This document shows, in pieces, positions 32,877 to 40,946 of a DNA stretch of 64,000 nucleotides. Where the stretch lies: assembly GCA_002375765.1 (NCBI GenBank), contig DFMV01000016.1, forward strand, positions 99,087-163,086, given 5' to 3'. The notes beneath the pieces are model-generated. The model ran no database searches. It worked only from the letters and a program-made list of their open reading frames with translations, and was not told the DNA's origin. Position 1 is the stretch's first letter; the number at the start of each line of letters is the position of its first letter. The translations under genes and the position numbers were made by a program. This DNA comes from Rhizobiales bacterium UBA3584. GTDB lineage: Bacteria; Pseudomonadota; Alphaproteobacteria; Rhizobiales; Devosiaceae.

Positions 32877-33995
32877 GTGCCCAAGACAGTCCGCGTCAAC
32901 GTGCGGTCGGTCGCGAACATGGCTGCCGTGCGCAAGGAAAAGCGCAACGGTCGTGATGTCGTGATCGTGCCAAGCGCGACCATGCCAGACGACATCGTGA
33001 TGAATGAAATCATGTACCCGGCAGCCGAGATCGCCAAGTCGTTCAGATCGCTCGAGCGCACCCCGGCGCCGCTGGGCCATCCCACCATCAACGGCAAGTT
33101 TGTCTCTGCCCGTGACCCCGAGGGCATCAATCTGGGCTGGATAGGGGCATGGAACGAAAACGTCCGTCAGGAAAAGGGCAGGGTGCTGGTCGACAAGGTG
33201 ATCGACGTCGAGCGCGCCAACCAGTCCGAGGGTGGGAAGCGCGTTCTCGATGCCATTGAGGCCGGCGACCCGGTCCACACCTCAACCGGCCTGTTGGCCT
33301 TGCTCGACGCTGCCAACGGCGACGTCGACTACAAATTCACCGCCCGCGATATCGAGTTCGACCATGACGCCATCCTCTTGGATGAGGAAGGCGCTGCCAA
33401 GCCCGAACAGGGCGTGGGCATGATGGTCAACTCCAAGGGCGAAAGCGAAGAAATCGAGGTCATCAACTCCATCTGGGAGGACGCTGACCGCGACATGGAT
33501 TGGGCAGTGGAATCGCTGGCCCGAGCTGTGGAGCGCCGCCAAAAGGCCGGGGCTCTGGAGCGAATGAAGACCGCGATTTTGGAGGCCCTGGGGCTTTCTG
33601 AGCGGGAACCCTCTGCAAACATGGAGAAAGCAGAAATGGCTGATGAAAAGCAGCTCGAAGCGCTTTCCGCGAAGGTTGACGCCCTCTCGGAGAGCCTTGG
33701 CAAGATTGGCGAGACCGTCGGCACCGCCGTCTCGAACGCCATCAAGCCTCTGGTCGACGCTCAGGAAGCGATCGTCGCCAACCAGAAGGCCAAGGACGAT
33801 GCGGAGCTTGATGAGCTGCGCGGCAAGATCGTCAAGGCCAATCTCATGGAGGAGGACGCCGCAAAGGAGCTGACGCTCAACGCTGCTCGCGCCCTCGCCA
33901 AGAAGGCCGAGCCCGGCAAGGCCCCGGGTCTGAACGGAGCCTTCAAATCCGGCGGGTCTGACGAGCCCAAGTTCAAGCTGCCCAAGGGGGAGTAA
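32877..33995 (+). CDS. DUF2213 capsid maturation protease with scaffold-like C-terminus
   Basis: 372 residues with GTG start 32877 behind GGAGAG. The first two-thirds match DUF2213 prohead-protease-like proteins (RTPAPLGHPTINGKFVSARDPEGIN; GDPVHTSTGLLALLD; REIEFDHDAILLDEEGAA-type segment). The final 120 residues form a coiled coil (LEALSAKVDALSESLGKIGETV; KAKDDAELDELRGKIVKA) like a scaffold. It acts early in procapsid assembly, in front of the decoration and capsid genes. Confidence 0.8.
   Translation: MPKTVRVNVRSVANMAAVRKEKRNGRDVVIVPSATMPDDIVMNEIMYPAAEIAKSFRSLERTPAPLGHPTINGKFVSARDPEGINLGWIGAWNENVRQEKGRVLVDKVIDVERANQSEGGKRVLDAIEAGDPVHTSTGLLALLDAANGDVDYKFTARDIEFDHDAILLDEEGAAKPEQGVGMMVNSKGESEEIEVINSIWEDADRDMDWAVESLARAVERRQKAGALERMKTAILEALGLSEREPSANMEKAEMADEKQLEALSAKVDALSESLGKIGETVGTAVSNAIKPLVDAQEAIVANQKAKDDAELDELRGKIVKANLMEEDAAKELTLNAARALAKKAEPGKAPGLNGAFKSGGSDEPKFKLPKGE
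33636..33995 (+). CDS. Nested in-frame scaffold protein
   Basis: An internal ATG at 33636 is in frame with the protease gene and is preceded by GGAGAAAG at about nine bases. It would release the 119-residue coiled-coil part alone (MADEKQLEALSAKVDAL ...). Nested scaffold starts inside protease genes are known from lambda Nu3 and related phages. This one is inferred from the strong internal ribosome site and the domain boundary. Confidence 0.5.
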   Translation: MADEKQLEALSAKVDALSESLGKIGETVGTAVSNAIKPLVDAQEAIVANQKAKDDAELDELRGKIVKANLMEEDAAKELTLNAARALAKKAEPGKAPGLNGAFKSGGSDEPKFKLPKGE

Positions 33996-34001
33996 CCAAC
34001 C

Positions 34002-34463
34002 ATGGCACGCTATAACAAAATCTTCCTGGGCCCTGTCCAGAAGAAGCTGCCCCAGGTGCGAGAGGCCCTTGCGTCTGTCGCACTCCTGCCGGGCCGCTTG
34101 GTCGTGATGTCGTCTGGCGAGTTCGCGCTCGCTGGCGCAACGACCGTTGGTCAGGTTCTGCTCGTGCAGGACAACTACCTGGCCAGCAAGGGTGTCGATA
34201 CGGAATGGGCTGCTGATAGCACGGCCATCGGTATCGAGATGCAGAGCGACGAGCTCTATGCCGCCCGCATTGCCAACGGCGTGAACATCACCGCCATTGG
34301 CACACCGTTGACCCCGGCTGCCAATGGCACCTTGGGCATCGCATCCACATCGGACCTCGTCGTCGCCTATTCCGACGAGATCTACAACAACAACAGCGGC
34401 AGTGAGCAGCTTCTGCGGGTCCGCCCCGCCGGTAGCCAGTCCTACCTGTCGGCTGCGACATAA
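34002..34463 (+). CDS. Capsid decoration-like structural protein
   Basis: 153 residues, beta-rich with many small residues (GRLVVMSSGEFALAGATTVGQVLLVQDNYLA). It lies between the protease and the major capsid gene, where decoration or head-stabilising proteins are encoded. No exact family is recognised. Confidence 0.6.
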   Translation: MARYNKIFLGPVQKKLPQVREALASVALLPGRLVVMSSGEFALAGATTVGQVLLVQDNYLASKGVDTEWAADSTAIGIEMQSDELYAARIANGVNITAIGTPLTPAANGTLGIASTSDLVVAYSDEIYNNNSGSEQLLRVRPAGSQSYLSAAT

Positions 34464-34476
34464 GGAGCACGCGACA

Positions 34477-35517
34477 ATGCGATATTTTGACGAACAGCTC
34501 GTCGCCAACTCCCGCCCGCATGCCGCGTGGTGGGATGAGGTGACAGTCAACCGCGAATGGTGGCACCAGGTCGAAGACCAGCTTGCCGAAGTTCGCAATG
34601 CTGCCGCGGTACTGCCCCGCGATGCATGGCTCGACCTCGACGGCATTACCCGCCGTGTGATGCGTGCCGACGAAGGGCAGGCGTGGATGACGGACCTGAT
34701 GCCGTTGGCCAAGCCGGTCAACATCGGCAAGCTGGTCCACCTCAACCGCGTGTCTTCGGATGCCGGTCGCGTTGTCCGCTCGATGTCGGGTCAGGTGCCC
34801 GTCACCATGGACAAGGTGACCTATGACTATCGCGGGACGCCCGTGCCGATCTTCTCGACCGCCTATGGCCGTGAATGGCGCGAGTGGAACACGCTGCAGT
34901 CCGAGAACTTCGACGCTCTGTCGGACGATCAGGAAGCCCACACCGCAAAGATCCGCCGCGACATGGCGCTCTATGCTCTGGACGGCGATTCCTCGATCGT
35001 GTTCGAAGGCTACACCGCCTACGGCATCCGCACGCATCCGCTGTCCAAGTCCATCAACCTGGGCACGGCCGGCAACAACATCAACCTGACGTCCGCCACT
35101 TCGGAAGCCATTGAGAACTTCATCAATGGGCCGTTCGGCACCATGCTTGACGATAACCTCGTCATGGGTGGCGTGAACCTCTACATCTCGCCCGAGATCG
35201 CCCGGAACTTCGACAAGCCCTATTCGGGCGCGGACGGGTTCAAGGTCGGCTCTCTGCGTGAGGTGTTGCTGCGCAATCGTCGCATCAACAAGATCGAGGT
35301 TTCGTTCGAGCTCAGCGGAAACGAGTTCTTCGGCTTCGTTCCGAACGCCGAGTATATCCGCCCGCTGATCGGCATGGCCGTCAACACCCAGGCCGTTACC
35401 CGCACCATGCCCACGGAGAACTACCAGTTCCTGATCATGGGTGCGATGGGTATCGAGATCCGCGCGGACTTCAATGACCGCTCGGGCGTGTTCTACAGCG
35501 TGGTGGTCGACTCCTAA
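34477..35517 (+). CDS. Major capsid protein
   Basis: 346 residues from ATG 34477. Features fit an HK97-fold shell protein of the group lacking a delta domain in the same chain: an N-terminal arm, PVPIFSTAYGREWREWNTLQSENFDAL, an EEH-like helix (HTAKIRRDMALYAL), and a C-terminal beta-rich P-domain (NYQFLIMGAMGIEIRADFN). Position after the protease/scaffold and decoration genes supports it. It is followed by a terminator, which would make it the most abundant late product. Confidence 0.8.
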   Translation: MRYFDEQLVANSRPHAAWWDEVTVNREWWHQVEDQLAEVRNAAAVLPRDAWLDLDGITRRVMRADEGQAWMTDLMPLAKPVNIGKLVHLNRVSSDAGRVVRSMSGQVPVTMDKVTYDYRGTPVPIFSTAYGREWREWNTLQSENFDALSDDQEAHTAKIRRDMALYALDGDSSIVFEGYTAYGIRTHPLSKSINLGTAGNNINLTSATSEAIENFINGPFGTMLDDNLVMGGVNLYISPEIARNFDKPYSGADGFKVGSLREVLLRNRRINKIEVSFELSGNEFFGFVPNAEYIRPLIGMAVNTQAVTRTMPTENYQFLIMGAMGIEIRADFNDRSGVFYSVVVDS

Positions 35518-35544
35518 TCGATCGCTCATCGGTGGACATTATGA

Positions 35545-35570
35545 GGGGCCGGCCCGCGCTGGCCCCTTTT
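35545..35570 (+). terminator. Terminator after the major capsid gene
   Basis: GGGGCC, a 10-base loop, GGCCCC and TTTT. Probably a partial terminator that lets the capsid gene be expressed above the connectors. Confidence 0.65.
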
Positions 35571-35603
35571 GTATGCCCACACCTCCCCCGAAAGGACTGA
35601 ACC

Positions 35604-35927
35604 ATGAAGATCGAAATCACTGCTGGCGGCATCTATGGCAAAGAAGGCAAGCCCGTTCCTATCGGCACGGTGCTGACCGTCAAGGAAGAACCTAAAGGCT
35701 GGAAGGGCCGCTATCGCGTCATCGGCAAGACCGAAGGCAAAGAGGCCATCACCAATCCCGACAATGCCGCGCCGGCCAAGTCTGTCGATGAGGTTCTGGC
35801 CATGGCAGAGGATAGCAATGTCCAGTTCATGACCTTCAAGGCCGAAGCAACCAAGATCCTCGGCGACGGCGCACCGTCCAAGAAGGACGATTTGATTGCC
35901 GCTCTCAAGGCCAAGCAGCCCGCATAA
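35604..35927 (+). CDS. Small head protein with a HeH/LEM-like end
   Basis: 107 residues. The start is beta-rich (ITAGGIYGKEGKPVPIGTVLTVKEEPKGWKGRYRVI). The C-terminus, FKAEATKILGDGAPSKKDDLIAAL, resembles the helix-extension-helix (HeH/LEM) module that binds DNA. Found after capsid genes in many phages, role uncertain. AAAGGA upstream. Confidence 0.55.
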   Translation: MKIEITAGGIYGKEGKPVPIGTVLTVKEEPKGWKGRYRVIGKTEGKEAITNPDNAAPAKSVDEVLAMAEDSNVQFMTFKAEATKILGDGAPSKKDDLIAALKAKQPA

Positions 35928-35983
35928 CACTGGGGCGCGGTACACCCGCGCTCTGATACCTCATTCCAGCCACAGGGGCGGTC

Positions 35984-36433
35984 ATGTACGGCACTATTGC
36001 AGACTGGAGGGCATATGCCACGGCACGCGGTAACAGCGCCCCTGCGGACGCCCCTGACGGCGATGCAACGGCCGCCCTGATACGGGCGTCGGATATGATC
36101 CGGCTGCGCTATGTCCCGCTGCTGCTCTCAGGCTATGGCGTGGACTTCACCCCGACCGGCTCCGATCTTCCGCTGGTCGAGGAGGCAAGCTATATCGCGG
36201 CCGGGCTCGAACTGGAAACGCCTGGGTTCTTCTCTAAGACCTATACGGCCAGCGAGCAGAAGATACTCACGCAAGTGCAGAGCATCCGTTGGCAGGTCGT
36301 GGGCGATGCCAAGGGCACCTATGCCGCCATGCCGGTCAGCACGCTTATCGATGCTCTGTTCTGGCCGTATATCAGCGATCCTGACGACGACAGTTTCTTC
36401 TTTCGCTCGATCGGGCCGGGGGCTTGCGTCTGA
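35984..36433 (+). CDS. Head-tail connector (DnaT_2/gp6-like)
   Basis: 149 residues. The pattern ATAALIRASDMIRLRYVPLLL ... LPLVEEASYIAAGLELE is that of the head-completion adaptor family often labelled DnaT-like. It forms the ring below the portal. Its stop overlaps the next start as TGATG. Confidence 0.65.
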   Translation: MYGTIADWRAYATARGNSAPADAPDGDATAALIRASDMIRLRYVPLLLSGYGVDFTPTGSDLPLVEEASYIAAGLELETPGFFSKTYTASEQKILTQVQSIRWQVVGDAKGTYAAMPVSTLIDALFWPYISDPDDDSFFFRSIGPGACV

Positions 36434-36858
36434 TGGCTGAGGACTGGAACGCCGTCGCTGCCGAAGTGGAAGCGGCTCTTGCCTCGATCGGCGACACCTC
36501 CGAGCCCAACGGCCACCCCGCCGTCATCCGCAAGGTCGTGCCGGGCGTGGTCGATCCCGAGGAACCTTGGGCGCCGGTCACAGACACGATCACCTATCAC
36601 CAGGTCGTGGTGCTGATCAGCGACACGGAATTGCGCGACATCAACGGCACGCTGATCGGCATGGCCAAGCGCACCGTGACCATCTCGGGCGCGGCCGGTG
36701 TTGTGCCCCATGATGATGACCGGATTGTGCTGGGGATGACCTCTGCGCAGGTGACGACTGCCGGGGATGCCAACGTGGCTTGGCGAGATTTGGTCAGCGT
36801 CAAACCCCTCGCTCCGGCAGGGATAGCCGTTTTGTACGAACTCACGCTGCAAGGATAG
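36433..36858 (+). CDS. Head-tail joining protein, hypothetical
   Basis: 141 residues from ATG 36433. Beta-rich (TYHQVVVLISDTELRDINGTLIGMAKRTVTISG; WRDLVSVKPLAPAGIAVLYELTLQG), consistent with a stopper or neck protein. Assignment rests on position between the adaptor and tail-completion genes. Confidence 0.55.
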   Translation: MAEDWNAVAAEVEAALASIGDTSEPNGHPAVIRKVVPGVVDPEEPWAPVTDTITYHQVVVLISDTELRDINGTLIGMAKRTVTISGAAGVVPHDDDRIVLGMTSAQVTTAGDANVAWRDLVSVKPLAPAGIAVLYELTLQG

Positions 36859-36862
36859 ATCA

Positions 36863-36994
36863 ATGGGCTTTCGTGAAGGGTTTCGCCGAGGCTATCAAAA
36901 CCCGACAGGGCTTGGCTCTGTAATCGGGCGATGGTTGGCGGCTGCCGTCATTGTCGCGCCTGTGGTGATTGCCGCTATTCTCGTATTGGCATAA
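36863..36994 (+). CDS. Small membrane protein in the head module
   Basis: 43 residues, MGFREGFRRGYQNPTGLG followed by one hydrophobic helix (WLAAAVIVAPVVIAAILVLA). Start ATG 36863 sits behind AAGGA. Arginine-rich start and single span; function unknown. Confidence 0.55.
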   Translation: MGFREGFRRGYQNPTGLGSVIGRWLAAAVIVAPVVIAAILVLA

Positions 36995-36997
36995 CTC

Positions 36998-38035
36998 ATG
37001 GCCCGTCGCCCGACACGCGCCCAGCTCCGGCGCCAGTTCGAAGCCTTGGCCGATGAATGGTCGCCTCGTGTTCGTGATGCCTTCCTCGCCGCCGTGGCAG
37101 ACATCGCCAACCGGGCAGAGCTTGGGCGCATTATCGAACGCCTGGAGCGCGGAGACATCGCCGGGGCCATAGATGCCGTGCATCTCGATCCAGCCGCCTA
37201 CAGGGCTCTTGAAACGGCTCTAACGGGCGCTTTCGGGGCAGGTGGGGCGGCAACCGTTGCCGGTCTGCCGGTTCTGCGCGATCCCACAGGCGCAAACGTT
37301 GTGATCCGGTTCGATGTCCGGGCCCCGCGCGCCGAGGCATACCTTCGCGAGCATTCGGCCCAACTGGTCACGCGCATCATTGATGATCAGCGCCAGGCCA
37401 TCCGGTCGGTGCTGGAAACCGGGCTGATTGAGGGGCGCAATCCCCGCACAACAGCCCTCGACATCATAGGCCGCACCACAAGGGCCACAAATAGCCGCGT
37501 GGGCGGCATAATCGGCTTGTCGGCACCACAGGCGCAGGCAGTGGACAAAGCCCGCTCAGCGCTTACTTCTGGCGACCCTGCGGCCATGCGGGACTATCTG
37601 AACCTGACACGGCGCGATAAACGCTTCGATGCAACGGTTCGCAAGGCAATTGCAGAAGGCAAGGCGCTGCCGGCCGATGTTGCGCAGCGCATCACGGGCC
37701 GGTATTCAGATCGGCTCTTGCAGCTTCGCGGTGAGACGATCGCCCGAACTGAAACTTTGTCGTCACTTCACGCTTCAAAGGCAGAGGCTTTTGAGCAGGC
37801 GATAGACACGGGCGCGGTACAGCGCAGCCAGGTCAAAAAGCAATGGATCGCTACACGAGATAGCCGATCCCGCGATCATCACGCCTCGGCGGACCGAGAG
37901 CGCGTCGGGTTGGATGAAAGATTTAGCACTGGGCTGCTCTACCCACACGAACCCGGCGCCCCCGCATCAGAGGTGATCAACTGTCGGTGCGATTATGAGC
38001 ATGTGATCGATTTCCTTGCGGGGTTTGGCCAGTGA
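36998..38035 (+). CDS. Phage head morphogenesis protein (SPP1 gp7 / Mu F type)
   Basis: 345 residues. C-terminal domain carries the family signature: GETIARTETLSSLHASKAEAF, then WIATRDSRSRDHHASADRERVGLDERFSTGL, and NCRCDYEH near the end. Such minor head proteins are packaged with the capsid and help DNA ejection or assembly. The gene is normally near the portal; here it stands among the connectors. Confidence 0.8.
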   Translation: MARRPTRAQLRRQFEALADEWSPRVRDAFLAAVADIANRAELGRIIERLERGDIAGAIDAVHLDPAAYRALETALTGAFGAGGAATVAGLPVLRDPTGANVVIRFDVRAPRAEAYLREHSAQLVTRIIDDQRQAIRSVLETGLIEGRNPRTTALDIIGRTTRATNSRVGGIIGLSAPQAQAVDKARSALTSGDPAAMRDYLNLTRRDKRFDATVRKAIAEGKALPADVAQRITGRYSDRLLQLRGETIARTETLSSLHASKAEAFEQAIDTGAVQRSQVKKQWIATRDSRSRDHHASADRERVGLDERFSTGLLYPHEPGAPASEVINCRCDYEHVIDFLAGFGQ

Positions 38036-38436
38036 CCACCTACAAGTTTAGCGAAATGCACCTGTTCACCGACAAGGTGATGAACAGGGTGGATCTTATC
38101 GTAAAGGAAAGCGCTCAGCGTGTCGGGCTGGGTGTCAAATACCGCACAAGACGCGACACCGGGTTTTTGCGGGCGTCATGGCTGGCGTCGACCGCGTCGA
38201 TGCCGCTAATTGATCGCAATGCGCGGCCCGAGAAAGGCGCGCTGTATCAGGACAATGACAGTCAGATCGCGCTGGTGATTGCAGGTGCCACGCTGGGACA
38301 GCCGATCTTTTTCGGCTTCACGGCGGGGTATGCGGACATCCGAGAGTATCACGATGGGATGGTGAGGCTTGAGGCTCAGCGCTGGGGCGCTATCGTCTCC
38401 GAGGTCGTGGCGGAAGCCAAAGCCCGCTACCCCTGA
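38032..38436 (+). CDS. HK97 gp10-like tail completion protein
   Basis: 134 residues, GTG start overlapping the previous stop. Pattern: DLIVKESAQRVGLGVKYRTRRDTGFLRASW, a central beta region and FGFTAGYADIREYHDGMVRLEAQRW. This fits the gp10/neck family, which caps the tail. Followed by the tail terminator gene after an intervening reverse-strand gene. Confidence 0.65.
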   Translation: MTTYKFSEMHLFTDKVMNRVDLIVKESAQRVGLGVKYRTRRDTGFLRASWLASTASMPLIDRNARPEKGALYQDNDSQIALVIAGATLGQPIFFGFTAGYADIREYHDGMVRLEAQRWGAIVSEVVAEAKARYP

Positions 38437-38606
38437 TCCATCTTCTTGAGCAAGGACATCTTGAGCGCGAGCAGTACCTGCCTCGCTGCTTTGAGGCTGT
38501 TCTGCCCGAGCTCTGTTTCGCCTTCGCTGTCATAGCCGATGTCATCGAGCGCCACGCCAAGGCGGGCTTCGATCTGCTCATCGGTTAGGGGCGGCTTATC
38601 TGGCAT
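38427..38606 (-). CDS. Small reverse-strand gene inside the connector cluster
   Basis: 59 residues: MPDKPPLTDEQIEARLGV ... YDSEGETELGQNSLKAARQVLL ... KKMDQG. The amino-acid pattern is that of a genuine soluble helical protein, and it fills exactly the 185-base gap left by the plus-strand genes, overlapping one by ten bases. The ribosome site is poor. Function unknown. Confidence 0.5.
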   Translation of the reverse strand: MPDKPPLTDEQIEARLGVALDDIGYDSEGETELGQNSLKAARQVLLALKMSLLKKMDQG

Positions 38607-38621
38607 TGAGAAAGCAATAGC

Positions 38622-39056
38622 ATGGCAACGCCGAATGTGAACACCAAGATTTGGCTTGCCCTGCGCGCTCGTGTCGCAAGCCTGGCGCTGACGCCGGCGC
38701 TCCCGGTCATCTGGCCGGGGCAGAACAAGGACTTGCCCTCGGTTCGGTGTATCGAGGTGGTGAACATGGTCAACCGGCCAGATCGCCGCTTCATTGGGTC
38801 GAACGATCCACACGATCGGATGGGCATCCTGCAAATCGGCCTCTTATCATTGTTCGCGGACAGCGAGCACGCCGAGACCACAACCCGCGAGATTGCCGGG
38901 GATATCGCCGACCATTTCGTGGTCGACATGCCGCTCCGCTACCAGGACGTCGATGTGCGCGTCTATGAGGCGCCAGAGGTAGGGACGTCACTCAAGGACG
39001 AAGCCCGCAGCCGGATCGTGACGCCGGTCAGCATCAGGTGGCGCACCTTCGCATAA
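38622..39056 (+). CDS. Tail terminator protein (DUF4128-like)
   Basis: 144 residues: NTKIWLALRARVASLALTPALPVIWPGQN and DDPHDRMGILQIGLLSLFADSE-like segments correspond to the DUF4128 tail-terminator family, which stops tail-tube growth and joins tail to head. Its position immediately before the tail tube gene agrees. Confidence 0.7.
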   Translation: MATPNVNTKIWLALRARVASLALTPALPVIWPGQNKDLPSVRCIEVVNMVNRPDRRFIGSNDPHDRMGILQIGLLSLFADSEHAETTTREIAGDIADHFVVDMPLRYQDVDVRVYEAPEVGTSLKDEARSRIVTPVSIRWRTFA

Positions 39057-39086
39057 ACCGAATTCCCGGCCATCCGGGGAACACAG

Positions 39087-39112
39087 GGCTCGCTTCGGCG
39101 GGCCTTTTCTTT
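39087..39112 (+). terminator. Terminator before the tail tube gene
   Basis: GGCTCGC-TTCG-GCGGGCC with a UUCG tetraloop and one G-U pair, followed by TTTTCTTT. Confidence 0.65.
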
Positions 39113-39135
39113 GCCATTGAAAAGGAGAAGCCCCG

Positions 39136-39906
39136 ATGGCGATACACACGAATGCTGATACCAAGATGTTTATCTCGCCGACGCCCGTCGACGTGGACAG
39201 CATCAACGCCATGACGGACCAGAACGCCATTGCGTTCTTCGATGCGATCGATGATTGGATCGAGGTCGAGGAGCTTGAGGATCTGGGCGAGCTCGGCGAC
39301 ACGTCTGAGGCGATCACCTTTACCGCGCTCAACAATGCCCGCGTCCGCAAGCTCAAGGGCCCGCGCGATGCCGGCACACAGGCAATCGTGGTTGGCCGTG
39401 ACCCCCTCGATGATGGTCAGGAGGCATTGATTGCCGCCGAAAAGACCAAGTTCGACTATGCGGTCAAGCTCGAACTGGCCGACGCCCGCACCGATGCCTA
39501 CAGCAATTCGGTGATGTATTACGGGGCGATGATCATGAACGCCCCGACGAACCTGGGCAACGTGTCGAACGTCGTGCGCCGCAATTTCAGCGCGGGCATC
39601 AATACCGCCGTCTTTGAGGTTGGCAGTGCCATTCTGGCCGCCCCGACCAACACGCTTGAACCGTCCATTGCTGGCGTTCTGGCAGAGGACGAGGTGCTTA
39701 CCGCCATCGAAGGCACGTGGACCGGCTCGCCGACCTTTACCTATGTCTGGAATCGCGACGGCACGCCCATCGGTGGGGCTACGTCCAAGACATACACCAT
39801 CGTTGCCGCAGACGTCGGAACGGCCCTCTCGGTCACTGTTACTGGCACCAACTCGGCCGGCAACGCTTCTGCCACATCGGCAGAGACGGCCAACATCCCC
39901 GCTTAA
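39136..39906 (+). CDS. Tail tube protein with a C-terminal Ig-like domain
   Basis: 256 residues. Residues 1-170 match siphovirus tail-tube proteins (HTNADTKMFISPTPVDVDSIN; ALNNARVRKLKGPRDAGTQAIVVGRDP; DYAVKLELADA). Residues about 175-256 form a separate Ig-like domain (EGTWTGSPTFTYVWNRDGTPIGG ... VTGTNSAGNASATSAET), expected to decorate the outside of the tube and to bind surfaces weakly. AAGGAG precedes the start. Confidence 0.8.
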   Translation: MAIHTNADTKMFISPTPVDVDSINAMTDQNAIAFFDAIDDWIEVEELEDLGELGDTSEAITFTALNNARVRKLKGPRDAGTQAIVVGRDPLDDGQEALIAAEKTKFDYAVKLELADARTDAYSNSVMYYGAMIMNAPTNLGNVSNVVRRNFSAGINTAVFEVGSAILAAPTNTLEPSIAGVLAEDEVLTAIEGTWTGSPTFTYVWNRDGTPIGGATSKTYTIVAADVGTALSVTVTGTNSAGNASATSAETANIPA

Positions 39907-39926
39907 CCCCGTTCGCACGTGCGATA

Positions 39927-39957
39927 GGCCCGCTCTGTCGTCGGGGCAGGGCGGGCC
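39927..39957. other. Hairpin between tail tube and chaperone genes
   Basis: GGCCCGC and GCGGGCC, a perfect 7-bp stem with a 17-base loop. No T-tract, so more likely RNA processing or protection than termination. Confidence 0.4.
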
Positions 39958-39993
39958 AACCCCGACACCCGACATTCCCGATAGGTGAAACTC

Positions 39994-40470
39994 ATGACCA
40001 ACAAGACATTCGATTTCGATACCAACTTCGTTTCGGTCGAGAGCCAAGAGAAGGGCTCCGAGTTCGAGGTTATCAGCGATGCCGGAAAAAAGACCGGCAT
40101 GTTCATCCGCCTGGCCGGGCCGGACAGCCCGCGCCGCAAGCGGACACAGGCCCGCCTCAAGGACTTCTACCTCAAGTCTGGTATCGGTGTTCCGAAGGCG
40201 GATGCGGTGAACAACCGCAAGGCCCGCCGCGCTCTGGCCACTCAGGGCGATCGCTACAGCGGCGAGACTGCGGATCAGTTCTATGAGCTGCGCATGGACG
40301 ATCTCGTGGCAGCCACGATCTCATGGCGCTATCCCGAGGGCTTTTCCGGCCCGGACTGCACCCCCGAAAACGCCGCGGACCTTTACCAAAAGCACCCGAC
40401 CCTGTTTGAGCAGGTCGCCGGTGCCGCGGACGATCTTGACCGTTTTACCACGCGCTCGGCGAAGCCCTGA
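39994..40470 (+). CDS. Tail assembly chaperone (gpG-like)
   Basis: 158 residues from ATG 39994 behind AGGTG. Short, soluble protein placed between the tail tube and the tape measure, where siphophages encode the G chaperone. Motifs: KKTGMFIRLAGPDSPRRKRTQARLKDFYL and DLVAATISWRYPEGF. The end of the gene overlaps a second frame in the -1 phase. Confidence 0.7.
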   Translation: MTNKTFDFDTNFVSVESQEKGSEFEVISDAGKKTGMFIRLAGPDSPRRKRTQARLKDFYLKSGIGVPKADAVNNRKARRALATQGDRYSGETADQFYELRMDDLVAATISWRYPEGFSGPDCTPENAADLYQKHPTLFEQVAGAADDLDRFTTRSAKP

Positions 40471-40946
40471 CGGCTTTTGCCGAGCGCTCTTTTGCGCTTG
40501 AACGGAACGAGGAAGGCAGGACGCGGCGAGACAGGCTCGAGTCGCGGCTTGAGCGGGCAATCCGCAAGGGCCGCGATGACATTGCCGAGGAGATCGAGGA
40601 ACAGCTTTTCGTCCCGCCGTTCCCTGATCCTCTAACCCACATTTGGGAAGCATGGATGCGTGTTCGCCGCCGCAAGGCGCCGGGCATGAATGGCCCAAGC
40701 CCAATCGAATGGCCCGACATTGATGCGTTCATTCGTCATTCGGGAGAGAGCTTTGAGCCTTTCGAAGTCCGCTTGATCGAAGACCTGGACGATACCTACC
40801 TCGCATCTGTGTCCGCCGAGGCCAGTGAGGAAGACAAGCAACAAGCGCTGAGGGATGACCTCTTGAGCGCCGGCAAGCCACGAGCAGGGGATCGCCCCGT
40901 GTCTGGAGAAACGCACAATGGCAGACATAGCCCAGCTCGGCCTTGA
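40443..40946 (+). CDS. T-part of the tail chaperone, made by -1 frameshift
   Basis: A frame open from 40440 to 40946 in the -1 phase of the chaperone gene, with no good start codon of its own near the beginning. It encodes YHALGEALTAFAERSFALERN, then a charged helical stretch, then EQLFVPPFPDPLTHIWEAWMRV. The overlap with the G frame is only 40440-40470, and within it the T4 run at 40443-40446 (codons CGT TTT ACC) is the best slip point. The product would be a G-T fusion that recruits tail tube protein to the tape measure. Confidence 0.65.
   Translation, partial: FYHALGEALTAFAERSFALERNEEGRTRRDRLESRLERAIRKGRDDIAEEIEEQLFVPPFPDPLTHIWEAWMRVRRRKAPGMNGPSPIEWPDIDAFIRHSGESFEPFEVRLIEDLDDTYLASVSAEASEEDKQQALRDDLLSAGKPRAGDRPVSGETHNGRHSPARP

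Noticed and set aside
33282..35529. Two long antisense frames opposite protease and capsid genes
   Set aside because: Mirror frames of strongly biased codons; the plus-strand products are recognised structural proteins.
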